Shown piece after piece: positions 16,383 to 26,274 of a DNA stretch of 64,000 bases. The notes under the pieces were generated by a model. It was not told the origin of the DNA. It searched no databases and worked only from the letters and a program-made list of their open reading frames with translations. Source of the DNA: Microbacterium profundi (GTDB lineage Bacteria > Actinomycetota > Actinomycetes > Actinomycetales > Microbacteriaceae). Each line of letters begins with the position of its first letter. Position 1 is the first letter of the stretch. The position numbers were made by a program, and so were the translations under genes. The DNA is taken from positions 1,798,001 through 1,862,000 of the forward strand of contig NZ_JPSY01000001.1 in the NCBI RefSeq assembly GCF_000763375.1, written 5' to 3'.

Positions 16383-17825
16383 TCAGTTCGGGAGTGACGG
16401 ACGCGGTTCGGCGGTGCGGGTCTTCGGGATGAACAGCGACAGCACCACGGCGATGATGGCGGCGATGATGGCGAGCCAGAAGCAGACGTTGAACGCCTCA
16501 CGTGTGGGTACGGCGACGCCATCGACCTCGACGCTCATCGCGGCCAGCACCGCACCCATGACCGCCGACGCGCTGGAGGTGCCCACCGAGCGGAACAGCG
16601 CGTTCAGTCCGTTCGATGCACCCGTCTCGTTCGCGGGGACCGCGCGCATGATGATCATCGGCATGGCTGCGAAGGTGAACCCGATGCCGACGCCGATGAT
16701 CGCGTTCGCGACGAGGATGTTCCACCATTCGGTTGACCAGATGAGCACGTAGACGTATGCCAGCACGATCGCGAAGGCGCCGCCGGTGAACAACGGGCGC
16801 GGACCGATTGTGCGCTCGAGCCATCCGGAGAGTGGCGAGATCATCATCATCACCAGGCCGGCGGGCATGACGATGAAGGCTGCGGTGACCATGTCGAGGC
16901 CGAAGCCTGAGCCCGTCTCCACCGGCAGTTCGAGCATCTGCGGGAAAGTGACGTTCGATCCGAACAGCGCGAAGCCCATGCCGATCGCGGCGATGTTCGT
17001 GAAGAGCACGGCTGGCCGTGCCGCCACGCGCAGATCCAGCAACGGATCCTTCGTGCGCAGCTGATACCAACCCCAGATCAGCATTACGAGCACCCCGCCG
17101 ATGAGGAGCGTGAGCCCGATGGGCGACGTCCATCCCCACTGTGCTCCCCGGGATACGTACAGCAGCAGGCCGGTCAGCCCGATCGCGAGCCCGATGGCGC
17201 CGAGCACGTCGAGGCGACCGGGGGAGAGAAGCACGTCCTCCGGGACGAACAGCAGAACCAGGATGAGCCCTACGACGCCGAGACCGGCGGCGAGCCAGAA
17301 CAGCGAGTGCCAGTCTGCGTTCAGAGCGAGATACGCGGCCAGCGGCATCCCGAGCGCACCGCCGACGCCCATGGTCGCACTCATCAGGGCGACGGCGGTG
17401 CCGAGTCGGTTCGTCGGGAGGATGTCGCGCATGATCGCGATGCCGAGCGGGATGACGCCGGTGACGCCGCCCTGCAGTGCGCGGCCGATGATCACGCCGA
17501 CGATCGATCCGGACAGCGCGGCGATCACCGAGCCGACGATGAGCGCCGCCAGCAGCACCACGATGACGCGACGCTTGCCGTACATATCGCCGAGGCGCCC
17601 GGAGATCGGGGTCGCGATGGCCGCGACGAGCAGTGTGATCGTGACGACCCAGGTGGTGTCCTCGCGAGAGGCGTTCAGAAGCGTGGGCAGCTCGGCCTGC
17701 AGTGGCACGACCAATGTGAACATGAATGACGCGCAGAGGCCGGCGAAGGCGAGCACAGCGACCGTGAGGCCACGATTCGGGGTGCGGGAGAGGCGCTTCC
17801 TGGCTCTGTCGTCTCTGTCTCCCAC
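16383..17825 (-). CDS. MFS drug exporter of the DHA2 (14-helix) type
   Basis: This 480-residue protein has fourteen hydrophobic helices and MFS motif A between helices 2 and 3 (GRLGDMYGKRRVIV). Its pattern fits DHA2 proton-coupled drug exporters of the cytoplasmic membrane; the substrate is unknown. The start is GTG at 17825. The upstream gap to the GH35 gene is divergent (141 bp). No regulator is adjacent on this strand. Confidence 0.88.
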   Translation of the reverse strand: MGDRDDRARKRLSRTPNRGLTVAVLAFAGLCASFMFTLVVPLQAELPTLLNASREDTTWVVTITLLVAAIATPISGRLGDMYGKRRVIVVLLAALIVGSVIAALSGSIVGVIIGRALQGGVTGVIPLGIAIMRDILPTNRLGTAVALMSATMGVGGALGMPLAAYLALNADWHSLFWLAAGLGVVGLILVLLFVPEDVLLSPGRLDVLGAIGLAIGLTGLLLYVSRGAQWGWTSPIGLTLLIGGVLVMLIWGWYQLRTKDPLLDLRVAARPAVLFTNIAAIGMGFALFGSNVTFPQMLELPVETGSGFGLDMVTAAFIVMPAGLVMMMISPLSGWLERTIGPRPLFTGGAFAIVLAYVYVLIWSTEWWNILVANAIIGVGIGFTFAAMPMIIMRAVPANETGASNGLNALFRSVGTSSASAVMGAVLAAMSVEVDGVAVPTREAFNVCFWLAIIAAIIAVVLSLFIPKTRTAEPRPSLPN

Positions 17826-17966
17826 CGTGCAAGGCTATCGGAGCCCGGCACGGGTTTGGCGCGTCGGAGCGAGATCGAGGCCGTCCGGTAGAGTCATGCG
17901 CGGCTGCGCACGCATGCATCCGTCCGCACTCCGCAGCGTCGGAGCGAGAGTCACGCAGGAGTCCTC

Positions 17967-19787
17967 TTGAACCACGCATCCTCGTCGTCGCCGGACATCG
18001 CTCCGGCGATTACATCACGGCAGGGGCAGCTTTTCCGAGACGGGCGGCCGTATCGGATCCTCGCGGGGGCGCTGCACTACTTCCGGGTGCATCCCGCCCA
18101 ATGGGAGGACCGCCTGCGCCGCCTCGCCGCGATGGGTGCGAACACGGTCGACACGTACGTGGCCTGGAACTTCCACGAGCGCACCGAAGGTGAGCCCCGT
18201 TTCGACGGCTGGCGCGACCTGGAAGCATTCATCCGACTCGCGGGTGAGGTCGGACTCGATGTCTACCTGCGCCCGAGCCCCTACATCTGCGCCGAGTGGT
18301 CGAACGGCGGGCTGCCGTTCTGGCTGACCGGACGGGTGAGCGCCCTCCGAACGAGCGATCCGGCGTACCTGGCCGCCGTCGACCGCTGGTATGACGCGCT
18401 GATCCCGCGCATCGTGCCGCTGCAGGCCGCGTTCGGCGGGCCGATCGTCGCCGTGCAGATCGAGAACGAGTACGGCTCATACGGGAGTGACCGCGCATAC
18501 CTCGAGCACCAGCGCGATGCGCTGCTCACACGCGGCATCGTGGAGCTGCTGACGACGGCTGACGGCATCACCCCCGACATGGTCACGCACGGCTCGGTGG
18601 CCGGCGCGCTGCCCACGTTCACCTTCGGCACCGGTGTCTCCACCGCGCAGGAGCTGCGTCTTCAAGAGGACGCCCTCATGTGCAGCGAGCTGTGGGGCGG
18701 GTGGTTCGATCACTGGGGGGAGCAGCATCACGTGCGCTCGGCGCAGAGCATGATCGGCACGGTCGAAGAACTGCTCGCGGCCGGTGGATCCGTCAGCGTC
18801 TACATGGCGCACGGCGGCACGAACTTCGGGCTGTGGAACGGCGCCAATCATGACGGCGCGCTGCAGCCGACCATCACCAGCTACGACTCGGATGCGCCGA
18901 TCGGCGAGGGCGGAGCGCTGAACGCGAAGTTCGAGGCGCTGCGCGCCGCGTTCGCGCCGTTCCACGACGGCGAGCTGCCGGAGCGCCCCGCACCGGCACC
19001 GATGCAGACCGCTCAGGCGGCGCCGTTGCGCCCGGTGGCCTCGTTGCGCGCGTTCGCCGGATCGCTGCCTGTGGTGGGCGAGTCCACTCCCTTGCCGCAG
19101 ACCTTCGAACAGCTCGGCGTGGAGGACGGCATCGTCGTGTACCAGGCGCACATCGATGTGCCGGCGGATGCGACGGTCGACATCGACACGCTGCACGACC
19201 GCGCGACGGTCTTCATCGACGACGAGCGCATCGGAACGCTGGAGCGCGATAGGCGGCTGTCGCTGGCGCTACCGGGCGCGGCGCGCCGGGCGACGCTGAC
19301 GATCGTGGTCGAGAGCCTCGGACGCATCAACTACGGCCCACGCACAGGCGAGGGCAAGGGCATCATGCACGGGGTGCGCATCAACGGCCGCCGGTACGTG
19401 CACGGCTGGACGCACCGTGCGCTTCCGCGCGACGGGGTGCCTTCCGCGGGTGCGCGGGAAGCGGCGGATGCGGTGGCCCCCGCCGAGGTGCCGGCGAAGA
19501 GCGCGGCCGACGATGCAGGCGTCGCGCGTGCGGCCATCGACGTCGAAACTCCGGCGGACGCGTGGCTCGCCTTCCCCGGCGGCGCCAAGGGCATGGTCTG
19601 GCTGAACGGATTCCTGCTCGGCCGCTATTGGAAGGTCGGTCCGCAGCAGACGCTCTATGCCCCGGGCCCGCTCTGGAAAGCGGGAGCGAACGAGATCGTC
19701 GTGCTCGACACTGATGAGCTGGGGCCCACGGTCGAAGTGCGCGAGAGCCCGGACTTCGGTCCGACCGAGGAGTTCGTCGGGTCCTGA
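17967..19787 (+). CDS. glycoside hydrolase family 35 beta-galactosidase
   Basis: This 606-residue protein starts with the GH35 barrel (LFRDGRPYRILAGALHYFRV, NTVDTYVAWNFHE). The acid/base Glu is in IENEYGSYG (residue about 165), the nucleophile Glu in SELWGG (about 240), and HGGTNFG follows at about 281. C-terminal beta-sandwich domains complete the enzyme (GMVWLNGFLLGRYW). It releases terminal beta-galactose, and lacks a signal peptide, so it acts in the cytosol on imported oligosaccharides. The start is TTG at 17967, with GCAGGAG six bases upstream and no better in-frame start. Its stop lies in a potential hairpin. Confidence 0.92.
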   Translation: MNHASSSSPDIAPAITSRQGQLFRDGRPYRILAGALHYFRVHPAQWEDRLRRLAAMGANTVDTYVAWNFHERTEGEPRFDGWRDLEAFIRLAGEVGLDVYLRPSPYICAEWSNGGLPFWLTGRVSALRTSDPAYLAAVDRWYDALIPRIVPLQAAFGGPIVAVQIENEYGSYGSDRAYLEHQRDALLTRGIVELLTTADGITPDMVTHGSVAGALPTFTFGTGVSTAQELRLQEDALMCSELWGGWFDHWGEQHHVRSAQSMIGTVEELLAAGGSVSVYMAHGGTNFGLWNGANHDGALQPTITSYDSDAPIGEGGALNAKFEALRAAFAPFHDGELPERPAPAPMQTAQAAPLRPVASLRAFAGSLPVVGESTPLPQTFEQLGVEDGIVVYQAHIDVPADATVDIDTLHDRATVFIDDERIGTLERDRRLSLALPGAARRATLTIVVESLGRINYGPRTGEGKGIMHGVRINGRRYVHGWTHRALPRDGVPSAGAREAADAVAPAEVPAKSAADDAGVARAAIDVETPADAWLAFPGGAKGMVWLNGFLLGRYWKVGPQQTLYAPGPLWKAGANEIVVLDTDELGPTVEVRESPDFGPTEEFVGS

Positions 19788-19822
19788 TCGCTGCTCGCCT
19801 GGCTGTCGTCGCGGCAGCGATC
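19786..19822. terminator. weak hairpin after the GH35 gene
   Basis: GATCGCTGC (19786-19794) and GCAGCGATC (19814-19822) form a perfect 9-bp stem with a 19-base loop that begins inside the stop codon. There is no T-run, so terminator function is only possible. Confidence 0.3.
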
Positions 19823-19889
19823 CGGTTCAGCCGGTTCCGCATCCGCTTCTTCGTTTCCGAACGAGGCGGAGGAGGGGCAGACTGGGTGC

Positions 19890-20579
19890 GTGCGAACCAT
19901 ACGTGACCTGGACACCGTTGAACTCATCATCGAGGCGCAGTCCCTGCTGGATTCCATCCGCGGGCCCGAGCGGGTCATCGATGCCGGCACGCTGCGCGCG
20001 CTGCAGCAATCCGGCAACTACGTCGTCGGGCTGTTCGACGACGAAGACGGATCGGAGCGCATGGTCGGGGCATCCGTCGCCTTCTTCGGCGTCCCGGGCC
20101 AGCGCACGATGCACTCGCACATCACTGCGCTGATCCCCGAGTACCGCGGCCGTGGATGGGGCCGCGAGCTCAAAGAGCACCAGCGCCAATGGGCGTTCTC
20201 GCGGGAGGTCGGCCGGATCACGTGGACCTTCGACCCGCTCGTCGCACGCAACGCGCACTTCTTCCTCACCGTGCTGGGCGCCAGGGTGACCGCATACGCG
20301 GTGAACCAGTACGGCATCTTCGGAGGCGGGGACGCCGGTGACGAGAGCGACCGGCTCGACGTCGAGTGGGCGCTCGCCGACATCGCGAAGCACCCGGCGG
20401 CCGAGGCCGTCGAGGCGACGCTCGAGATCCCATCGGACGTCGAGGGGATGCGGGTTTCGGACCCCGACGCGGCACACGAGTGGCGCCTCCGGTTGCGCGG
20501 CGAGATGGAAGAGCTGCTCGGGCGCGGACTTCGGGTCGCCGGTTTCGATGTGGAGCAGGGATACCTGTTTACCGAGTGA
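19890..20579 (+). CDS. GNAT-superfamily acetyltransferase (COG3375-like)
   Basis: This 229-residue protein carries the acetyl-CoA binding motif of GNAT enzymes, ALIPEYRGRGWGRELKEHQR (residues about 75-95), with the preceding strand MHSHIT. The stretch WTFDPLVARNAHFFLTVLGA matches the COG3375 group of predicted GNAT enzymes. The substrate is unknown. The start is GTG at 19890, preceded by a GGAGGAGGGGCAG tract. It sits alone between the GH35 gene and VapBC. Confidence 0.8.
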   Translation: MRTIRDLDTVELIIEAQSLLDSIRGPERVIDAGTLRALQQSGNYVVGLFDDEDGSERMVGASVAFFGVPGQRTMHSHITALIPEYRGRGWGRELKEHQRQWAFSREVGRITWTFDPLVARNAHFFLTVLGARVTAYAVNQYGIFGGGDAGDESDRLDVEWALADIAKHPAAEAVEATLEIPSDVEGMRVSDPDAAHEWRLRLRGEMEELLGRGLRVAGFDVEQGYLFTE

Positions 20580-20589
20580 GTGTAAGGTT

Positions 20590-20620
20590 CTGGTACCAGT
20601 TGCCTGCGGCTCTGGTACCA
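20590..20620. promoter_or_regulatory. paired GGTACC operator of vapBC
   Basis: CTGGTACCAG (20590-20599) and CTGGTACCA (20612-20620) are two copies of one palindrome with centres 22 bp apart, about two helical turns. They lie 8 bases upstream of the antitoxin start, where VapB or VapBC would bind for self-repression. Confidence 0.65.
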
Positions 20621-20627
20621 TTTTCCC

Positions 20628-20891
20628 ATGGCGATGAATCTGCGTTTGAGCGATGAAGCGGCAGCAGCGCTGCGCGTCGAGTCGCAGCGCACGGGCGTCA
20701 GCCAGCAGGAGATCCTCCGACGCGCTGTCGATGAACATCTCGGGATCGGCGAGGCCAAGCGTGGAGCGCCGTACCCGGATTGGGTGATTCCACCTGAGCG
20801 CCCGTACCGGCCCGTGACGCCGACAATCGTTCCCCCTCCGGGGAAGACGATGGCGCAGATCCTCGAGGAATTGCGTGAGGATCGCCTGTGA
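20628..20891 (+). CDS. vapB: ribbon-helix-helix antitoxin of a VapBC pair
   Basis: This 87-residue protein has an N-terminal ribbon-helix-helix (MNLRLSDEAAAALRVESQ and VSQQEILRRAVDEH) that binds DNA. Its Pro-rich C-terminus (VIPPERPYRPVTPTIVPPPG) ends in a helix expected to wrap the toxin. It starts at ATG 20628; a second ATG at 20634 is possible. It overlaps the VapC start by the 4-base GTGA. Two phased GGTACC palindromes directly upstream suggest autorepression by the VapBC complex. Confidence 0.82.
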   Translation: MAMNLRLSDEAAAALRVESQRTGVSQQEILRRAVDEHLGIGEAKRGAPYPDWVIPPERPYRPVTPTIVPPPGKTMAQILEELREDRL

Positions 20892-21298
20892 GCATCTACG
20901 TGGATTCGAGCGCGCTCGTCAAGCGAGTCTCGAAGGAGGAGCACCAGGGCGCACTTTCGACCGCGCTTACACAGGCAGTCGCAGGAGGACATCTGCTCAT
21001 CGCCTCCGCCCTTGCTCGTGTCGAGGTGTCTCGAGCGTTGCGGGTGCGACTTGATGATCACGACCCACGACAGATCTCGGTCGCCTCAGCCCTCGCCATG
21101 GAGGGTATCGGCATCGCGCCGATGACCGGTCCGATCCTCGAGAGCGCCCGCATCATCGGGCCTCCTGTTCTGCGGTCCCTCGATGCGATACACCTCGCGA
21201 CGGCGGTGGCAGTCGGGGCGGACGAGCTATGGACTTACGACGAGCGGCTGGCCTCCGCATCCGAGGAGATCGGCATCGTCGCGCGCATGCCGTCCTGA
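20888..21298 (+). CDS. vapC: PIN-domain toxin of a VapBC pair
   Basis: This 136-residue PIN-domain protein shows the acidic residues expected for a Mg2+-dependent RNase: Asp in IYVDSSALVK, Glu in ARVEVSRALR, Asp in SLDAIHLATA, and Asp in WTYDERL. VapC toxins cut tRNA or rRNA when the antitoxin is lost. Translation is coupled to vapB (GTGA overlap). This pair lies 6 kb from the toxin-antitoxin array at 27-31 kb and has no HhH-GPD fragment beside it. Confidence 0.88.
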   Translation: MSIYVDSSALVKRVSKEEHQGALSTALTQAVAGGHLLIASALARVEVSRALRVRLDDHDPRQISVASALAMEGIGIAPMTGPILESARIIGPPVLRSLDAIHLATAVAVGADELWTYDERLASASEEIGIVARMPS

Positions 21299-21400
21299 CA
21301 GTCTCTGGTTCGACGAAGAGTGGCAGGTGCGATCGGGTTCGACGGCCGCGTCGGGCGGCACCGCTGAACAGGTGTCGGAGGCTCGTGGCATCCTGTTCCC

Positions 21401-22066
21401 ATGGACGATGAGGCGGGGCAGTCGGGGGGTTCGGCGGAGAAGCCTGCGGTGTACTTCCGTGACGCGGCGGAGTTCCGCACCTGGCTCGAACGGCATCACG
21501 CCTCCGAATCGGAGTTGTGGATGGAGGTGCGCAAGGCGCACGTCGCCGATCGGGGTCTGACGTGGGCGGATGCCGTTCCCGAGGCTCTGTGCTTCGGATG
21601 GATCGATTCGGTGTCGCAGCCCATCGACGATGACCGGCGTCGCCAGCGCTGGACGCCCCGCAAGGCAGGCAGCACCTGGTCGAAGGTCAATGTGGGGCAC
21701 GTCGAACGACTCGTGGCCGAGGGGAGGATGGCATCCGCCGGCCTCGGAGCGTTCGAGGCTCGAAGCGCAGAGCGAACCGGAACGTATTCTCACGAGAATG
21801 ACGACGCGGAGCTCGAGCCCGAGGTGCAGGCTGTGCTCGAATCGTCTGCCGCAGCGCAGGCGTTTCTCGACGCCGCGGCCGCGGGCTACCGCAAGGCGGT
21901 GCGCCACTGGACCGCGACCGCCAAGCGTCCGGCGACGCGCATCGCGCGGGCCGAGCAGCTCGTGGCCGAGAGCGCGGCAGGGCGACTCGTGCCCTTCGCG
22001 CGACCTGGAAAGACCCCGGCATGGCTGGTGCGCGCGGCTGCCGCCGCTGCCGCGGTCGAGGGCTGA
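21401..22066 (+). CDS. YdeI/OmpD-associated family protein
   Basis: This 221-residue protein shows the YdeI family pattern: FRDAAEFRTWLERHHASESE, then GLTWADAVPEALCFGWIDS and RRRQRWTPRKAGSTWSKVNV. The C-terminal half is Ala-rich and helical (AAAGYRKAVRHWTATAKRP). The family has been linked to peptide or bacteriocin tolerance in some bacteria, but the biochemical role is unknown. It starts at ATG 21401 and stands 88 bp before glyS. Confidence 0.82.
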   Translation: MDDEAGQSGGSAEKPAVYFRDAAEFRTWLERHHASESELWMEVRKAHVADRGLTWADAVPEALCFGWIDSVSQPIDDDRRRQRWTPRKAGSTWSKVNVGHVERLVAEGRMASAGLGAFEARSAERTGTYSHENDDAELEPEVQAVLESSAAAQAFLDAAAAGYRKAVRHWTATAKRPATRIARAEQLVAESAAGRLVPFARPGKTPAWLVRAAAAAAAVEG

Positions 22067-22153
22067 ATCGGGCGCGTCGGCGCGGATAGGATGGAGGATG
22101 CCGCGGCATGTCCGCGCGCAGCATCCGAATCTCTCCCGACCATTGGAGCCACC

Positions 22154-23539
22154 GTGGCCGAACAGTCCCGTCTTGACAAGGTCATCAGCCTCGCCCGCCA
22201 CCGCGGGTTCGTGTTCCAAGCGGGTGAGATCTACGGCGGTTCGCGTTCCGCGTGGGACTACGGTCCTCTCGGCACGGAGCTGAAGGAGAACATCCGCCGC
22301 CAGTGGTGGCAGACCTTCGTCCGCGGACGCGGCGACATGGTGGGCCTTGACTCCTCGATCATCCTTCCGAAGCGTGTCTGGGAGGCGTCGGGCCATGTCG
22401 CGACGTTCACCGATCCGCTGGTCGAGTGCCTGAGCTGTCACAAGCGCTTCCGTGCCGACACTCTCATCGAGGACTTCGAGGCGCGCAAGGGCCGCAAGGC
22501 GGAGAACGGCCTCGCGGACGTGCCGTGCCCGAACTGCGGCAACAAGGGACAGTACACCGAGCCGAAGGCATTCTCGGGTCTGGTGAAGACCTACCTCGGC
22601 GTCGTCGACGACGAGTCGGGACTGTTCTATCTGCGCCCCGAGACGGCGCAGGGCATCTTCGTGAACTTCGCGAACGTGCTCACAGCCAGCCGCAAGAAGC
22701 CGCCGTTCGGCATCGGCCAGGTCGGCAAGGCGTTCCGCAACGAGATCACGCCGGGAAACTTCATCTTCCGCACGCGTGAGTTCGAGCAGATGGAGATCGA
22801 GTACTTCGTGCCGCCGGCCGAGGCGCAGGAGTGGTTCGAGCACTGGGTCGAGGCATGCTGGGCCTGGTTCGAGGACCTCGGCATCGACACGGCCAACATG
22901 CGCCGCTTCGACGTTCCCGAAGACGAGCGGGCGCACTACTCGGCCGGCACGATCGACTTCGAGTACCGCTTCGGTTTCCCCGGCAAGGAGTGGGGCGAGC
23001 TCATGGGCGTCGCCAACCGCACCGACTACGACCTCTCGAGCCACTCCGAGGCCTCCGGGCAGAGCCTGTCCTACTTCGACCAGGCATCCGGTGAGCGCTA
23101 CACCCCCTACGTCATCGAGCCCTCGTTCGGACTCACCCGCTCGATGATGGCGTTCCTCGTCGACTCGTACGTCGAGGAGGAGGTGCCGAACGCGAAGGGA
23201 GGCACCGACACTCGCACGGTGCTGAAGCTCGACCCTCGCCTGGCGCCGGTCAAGGTCGCGGTCCTTCCGCTGTCGCGCAACGAGAAGCTCTCGCCGCTCG
23301 CTCGTGAGGTCGCCGACTCGCTGCGTGGACGCTGGGCCATCGACTTCGACGACGCCGGCGCGATCGGTCGGCGCTACCGCCGTCAGGACGAGATCGGCAC
23401 GCCGTTCTGCGTCACGGTCGACTTCGACTCGCTCGATGACCACGCTGTCACCGTGCGCGATCGCGACACGATGGCGCAGGAGCGCATCCCCGTCGAGAAG
23501 CTCCACGAGTACCTGGCCGAGCGCCTCAAGGGCGCCTGA
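22154..23539 (+). CDS. glyS: glycyl-tRNA synthetase, dimeric (alpha2) type
   Basis: This 461-residue class II synthetase charges tRNA-Gly with glycine. It opens with the motif 1 region [21 protein letters not shown] zinc-type insertion follows (CLSCHKRF and CPNCGNKGQ), then [17 protein letters not shown], motif 2 ([20 protein letters not shown]), and motif 3 near IEPSFGLTR. The C-terminal anticodon-binding domain starts around residue 360 ([16 protein letters not shown]). The GTG at 22154 has GGAG six bases upstream and gives the usual N-terminus; an ATG at 22091 would add 21 residues. Confidence 0.95.
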   Translation: MAEQSRLDKVISLARHRGFVFQAGEIYGGSRSAWDYGPLGTELKENIRRQWWQTFVRGRGDMVGLDSSIILPKRVWEASGHVATFTDPLVECLSCHKRFRADTLIEDFEARKGRKAENGLADVPCPNCGNKGQYTEPKAFSGLVKTYLGVVDDESGLFYLRPETAQGIFVNFANVLTASRKKPPFGIGQVGKAFRNEITPGNFIFRTREFEQMEIEYFVPPAEAQEWFEHWVEACWAWFEDLGIDTANMRRFDVPEDERAHYSAGTIDFEYRFGFPGKEWGELMGVANRTDYDLSSHSEASGQSLSYFDQASGERYTPYVIEPSFGLTRSMMAFLVDSYVEEEVPNAKGGTDTRTVLKLDPRLAPVKVAVLPLSRNEKLSPLAREVADSLRGRWAIDFDDAGAIGRRYRRQDEIGTPFCVTVDFDSLDDHAVTVRDRDTMAQERIPVEKLHEYLAERLKGA

Positions 23540-23544
23540 GCACG

Positions 23545-24363
23545 GTGGAGACCACGACTTTCGCAGCGACGGACGGCTTCCCGCACACGGCGCTGGTGGG
23601 GGTGACCGGCCCGGAGCAGGCCGTCGCCGTGCAGGGAGATCCGCGCGCCGCCCTCCCCCTGGCATCCGTCTCCAAGCCCATATCTGCGTGGGGCGTGCTG
23701 ATCGCCGTCGAGCGGGGGCTCGTCGACCTCGACGAGCCGGTCGGGCCGGAGGGATCCACGCTGCTGAACCTGCTCGACCACACCAGTGGATTGCCTTTCG
23801 AGGGCGACCAGACGCAGGCAGCGCCCGGAACGCGGCGCATCTACTCGAACGCCGGGTTCGATGCACTCGGAGCTCACGTGGGCGAGTCCGTCGGCATGCC
23901 GTTCGCCGAGTGGCTGGCCCGCGAAGTCATCGTGCCGTTGGGCATGCATGACACCGACGTGACCGGTCGCCCGTCCGCTGGCTATCGAGCCTCGATCGCA
24001 GATCTGCTGGCCTTCGCACGTGAAGTGCTGCGACCGGCGTTGATCCCGGTCGCGTTGCGCGACCTCGCGCTCTCGGTCTCACGATCCGGGCTGCGTGGCG
24101 TCGTGCCCGGATACGGCTCGTTCGACGACAACCAGTGGGGACTCGGATTCGAGCTCAAGGGTGCGAAGAGTCCGCACTGGTTGAGCGACAGTCTTCCGCC
24201 CGAGACCGCAGGGCACTTCGGTGGGCAGGGCAGTTTCCTGTTCATCGACCGGGCTGGTGACCTCGGCGCGGCGTTCCTCTCCGGCGTCGCCTTCAGCGAT
24301 GAGCACAAGCGCATCTGGCCGCCTCTCACCGAGGAGATCGTCGCGCGCTACGGCGTCCGCTGA
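23545..24363 (+). CDS. beta-lactamase-family serine hydrolase (class C / PBP-like)
   Basis: This 272-residue protein keeps the class C/esterase VIII catalytic set: SxxK in ASVSKPISAW (residues about 40-45), YxN in IYSNAGFDA (about 100), and HxG in GHFGGQGSFL (about 226). No signal peptide is present, so it is probably a cytosolic esterase or peptidase rather than a periplasmic beta-lactamase. It starts at GTG 23545, five bases after the glyS stop, and may be co-transcribed with it. It is convergent with the DUF1801 gene. Confidence 0.85.
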   Translation: METTTFAATDGFPHTALVGVTGPEQAVAVQGDPRAALPLASVSKPISAWGVLIAVERGLVDLDEPVGPEGSTLLNLLDHTSGLPFEGDQTQAAPGTRRIYSNAGFDALGAHVGESVGMPFAEWLAREVIVPLGMHDTDVTGRPSAGYRASIADLLAFAREVLRPALIPVALRDLALSVSRSGLRGVVPGYGSFDDNQWGLGFELKGAKSPHWLSDSLPPETAGHFGGQGSFLFIDRAGDLGAAFLSGVAFSDEHKRIWPPLTEEIVARYGVR

Positions 24364-24370
24364 ACGTCAG

Positions 24371-24793
24371 TCAGTCAGTGACGGTGATCGTCGCGTAGTC
24401 GTCGCCACCGGCTTCGGTCCACGCGAGAGTGTTCTCGAGGATGCCGCCGGGCACATCGAGATCGACCTTCTCGAGGTCCTTGATGTAGAGGCATCCCTTG
24501 CCGAGCGTGTGCGGACCGAGCTTTGAAAGTGCACCTGCGTGCCGCCCCGTGTCGTCGAGATAGATCGTGGAGGCGGCCTTGCGCGGTGCGAACGCGAGGA
24601 TGGGCATGTCGCCTTCGGTGCCGGTCGGGTAGCGGTAGTGGCACGAGCCGAAGCCGATGATCGTGCCCCATACGGCGGGCTCGCGGCCGGAGATCTCCTG
24701 CATCAGCGCAGTCAGCGTCTCGGCATCCCTTCGCCTGCTGGCGGGCGCCGCCGCGGCGATGAGGGCGGCGACGTTGGAACCGGTCTGCTTCAT
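24371..24793 (-). CDS. DUF1801 domain protein
   Basis: This 140-residue protein is a single DUF1801 (YdhG-like) domain: the REPAVWGTIIGFGSCHYRYP start, MPILAFAPRKAASTIYLDD and KGCLYIKDLEKVDLDVPGGI are typical. The fold is small alpha/beta; the function is unknown. The ATG at 24793 is followed by a normal family N-terminus. It lies 14 bp downstream of the FAD oxidoreductase gene and may be the third gene of that operon. Confidence 0.85.
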   Translation of the reverse strand: MKQTGSNVAALIAAAAPASRRRDAETLTALMQEISGREPAVWGTIIGFGSCHYRYPTGTEGDMPILAFAPRKAASTIYLDDTGRHAGALSKLGPHTLGKGCLYIKDLEKVDLDVPGGILENTLAWTEAGGDDYATITVTD

Positions 24794-24807
24794 GAACTCA
24801 TTCTCCG

Positions 24808-26274
24808 TCAGAAGCGCGGTGACAGGTCGGGCAGTGCTGTGGTGCCGAAGTCATTCCGCAGCGCACTCAGCGCCGCGTGCCATCCCGCCAGCCCGTGCAC
24901 TCCGGGGCCTGGAGTCGTCGACGCGCCGCACAGGTAGACGCCCTTCATCGGCGTGTGCCACGGGTCGGGGCTGAGCACGGGGCGCCGCAGCAACTGGGCG
25001 AGGTCCGGCGTGCCGGAGGAGATGTCGCCGCGAACGTAGTTCGGGTTGTGACCCTCCACCTCGAGCGCCGTGCGCGACGAAATTCCGAGGATCGTGTCCC
25101 GGAAGCCCGGTGCGAACCGTTCGATCTGACGGATGACCGCCTCCGACCTGTCTGCGCGCGACGCAGCCGGCACATGCGTGTACGTCCAGAGCGTGTGCTG
25201 ACCGGCAGGCGCCCTGGTGTCGTCGAACAGCGAGGGCTGCGAGACGAGCACGTAGGGAGAATCCGAGAGGGTGCCGTGCGCGACGGCGTTCTCAGCAGCC
25301 GCGATCTCGGCCCTCGTGCCGCCGAGATGGAGGGTTCCGGCGCGACCGAGCTCGGGATGCGACCACGGCACCGGAGCGGAGAGCGCGAAGTCCACCTTCG
25401 CCACGGCGTTGCCGTAGCGGAAGCGACCGAGCGCTCGACGGTAACGGTCCGGCATCCGCTCGGCGGCGATCCTGCTCAGCGCGCGCGGTGTGACGTCGAG
25501 CAGCGTCACGCGCGACGCAGGCAGCTCGTCGAGAGAAGTCACCTCATGATCGGTCACGAGCTCACCGCCATGCGCGACGAGGTCGTCGACCATGGCGTCG
25601 ATGATGCTCTGGCTTCCGCCGATCGGAATCGGCCACCCCTTCGCGTGCGCGTAAGCGGTCAGGGCGAGCCCGGCGCCGGAGCTGGCCAGACCTGGCAACG
25701 GCAGGATCGTGTGCGATGCGACACCGGTGAGCATGGCCGGGGCGGCATCCTCACGGAAGCGCGCGTTCCACAGCGGGCTGCCCTGTTCCATCGCCGCCAG
25801 CCCAAAGGCCAGAGCGGTGGGGATGTCACGAGGGATGCGCAGGAGGGTGTCGCCGGTGAAGTCGGCGACCCTCGTGGAGCGCTCGACCAGGGGACGCATC
25901 AGGCTCGCGTATGCCCTGCCGTCCGCGCCGAGGTTCTCCGCCGTGCGCTCCAGGTCCCGATAGGCGATCCCTGCCCTGCCTTCATCGAGCGGATGAGCGA
26001 ACGAGATCTCCGGCACGGCGAAGGGCACGCGTCGGGGGAGTCCGAACTCGCGGAAGAAGCGGGATTCGAACGCGAGCGGATGCACCGCAGAGCACACGTC
26101 GTGGTGGAAGCCGGGCAGAGTGAGTTCTTCGGTCGCCGCGCCGCCGCCGGCGCGTGCCGCACGCTCGAAGACCCGCACCGACAATCCCGCACGTGCGAGT
26201 GTGACAGCGGCGGCGAGGCCGTTGGGCCCGGCCCCGACGACGGTGGCGTCGACATCGAAGGAGCGGGGTGTCAT
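24808..26274 (-). CDS. FAD-dependent oxidoreductase of the phytoene desaturase/PYROXD2 type
   Basis: This 488-residue protein opens with a dinucleotide-binding motif ([20 protein letters not shown]) and [14 protein letters not shown], and ends with the second FAD contact [20 protein letters not shown]. This is the layout of phytoene-dehydrogenase-related oxidoreductases. No carotenoid gene is nearby, so a role in carotenoid formation is not supported; the substrate is unknown. Its ATG overlaps the SRPBCC stop (ATGA at 26271-26274), which indicates a two-gene operon with coupled translation. Confidence 0.88.
   Translation of the reverse strand: MTPRSFDVDATVVGAGPNGLAAAVTLARAGLSVRVFERAARAGGGAATEELTLPGFHHDVCSAVHPLAFESRFFREFGLPRRVPFAVPEISFAHPLDEGRAGIAYRDLERTAENLGADGRAYASLMRPLVERSTRVADFTGDTLLRIPRDIPTALAFGLAAMEQGSPLWNARFREDAAPAMLTGVASHTILPLPGLASSGAGLALTAYAHAKGWPIPIGGSQSIIDAMVDDLVAHGGELVTDHEVTSLDELPASRVTLLDVTPRALSRIAAERMPDRYRRALGRFRYGNAVAKVDFALSAPVPWSHPELGRAGTLHLGGTRAEIAAAENAVAHGTLSDSPYVLVSQPSLFDDTRAPAGQHTLWTYTHVPAASRADRSEAVIRQIERFAPGFRDTILGISSRTALEVEGHNPNYVRGDISSGTPDLAQLLRRPVLSPDPWHTPMKGVYLCGASTTPGPGVHGLAGWHAALSALRNDFGTTALPDLSPRF

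Noticed and set aside
20590..21298. Including the first vapBC in the toxin-antitoxin array
   Set aside because: It lies 6 kb away, has no HhH-GPD fragment beside it and its proteins are not close to those of the second pair.
21227..23866. 879-codon open frame on the minus strand opposite glyS
   Set aside because: No family resemblance, and it lies opposite a glycyl-tRNA synthetase with all expected motifs.
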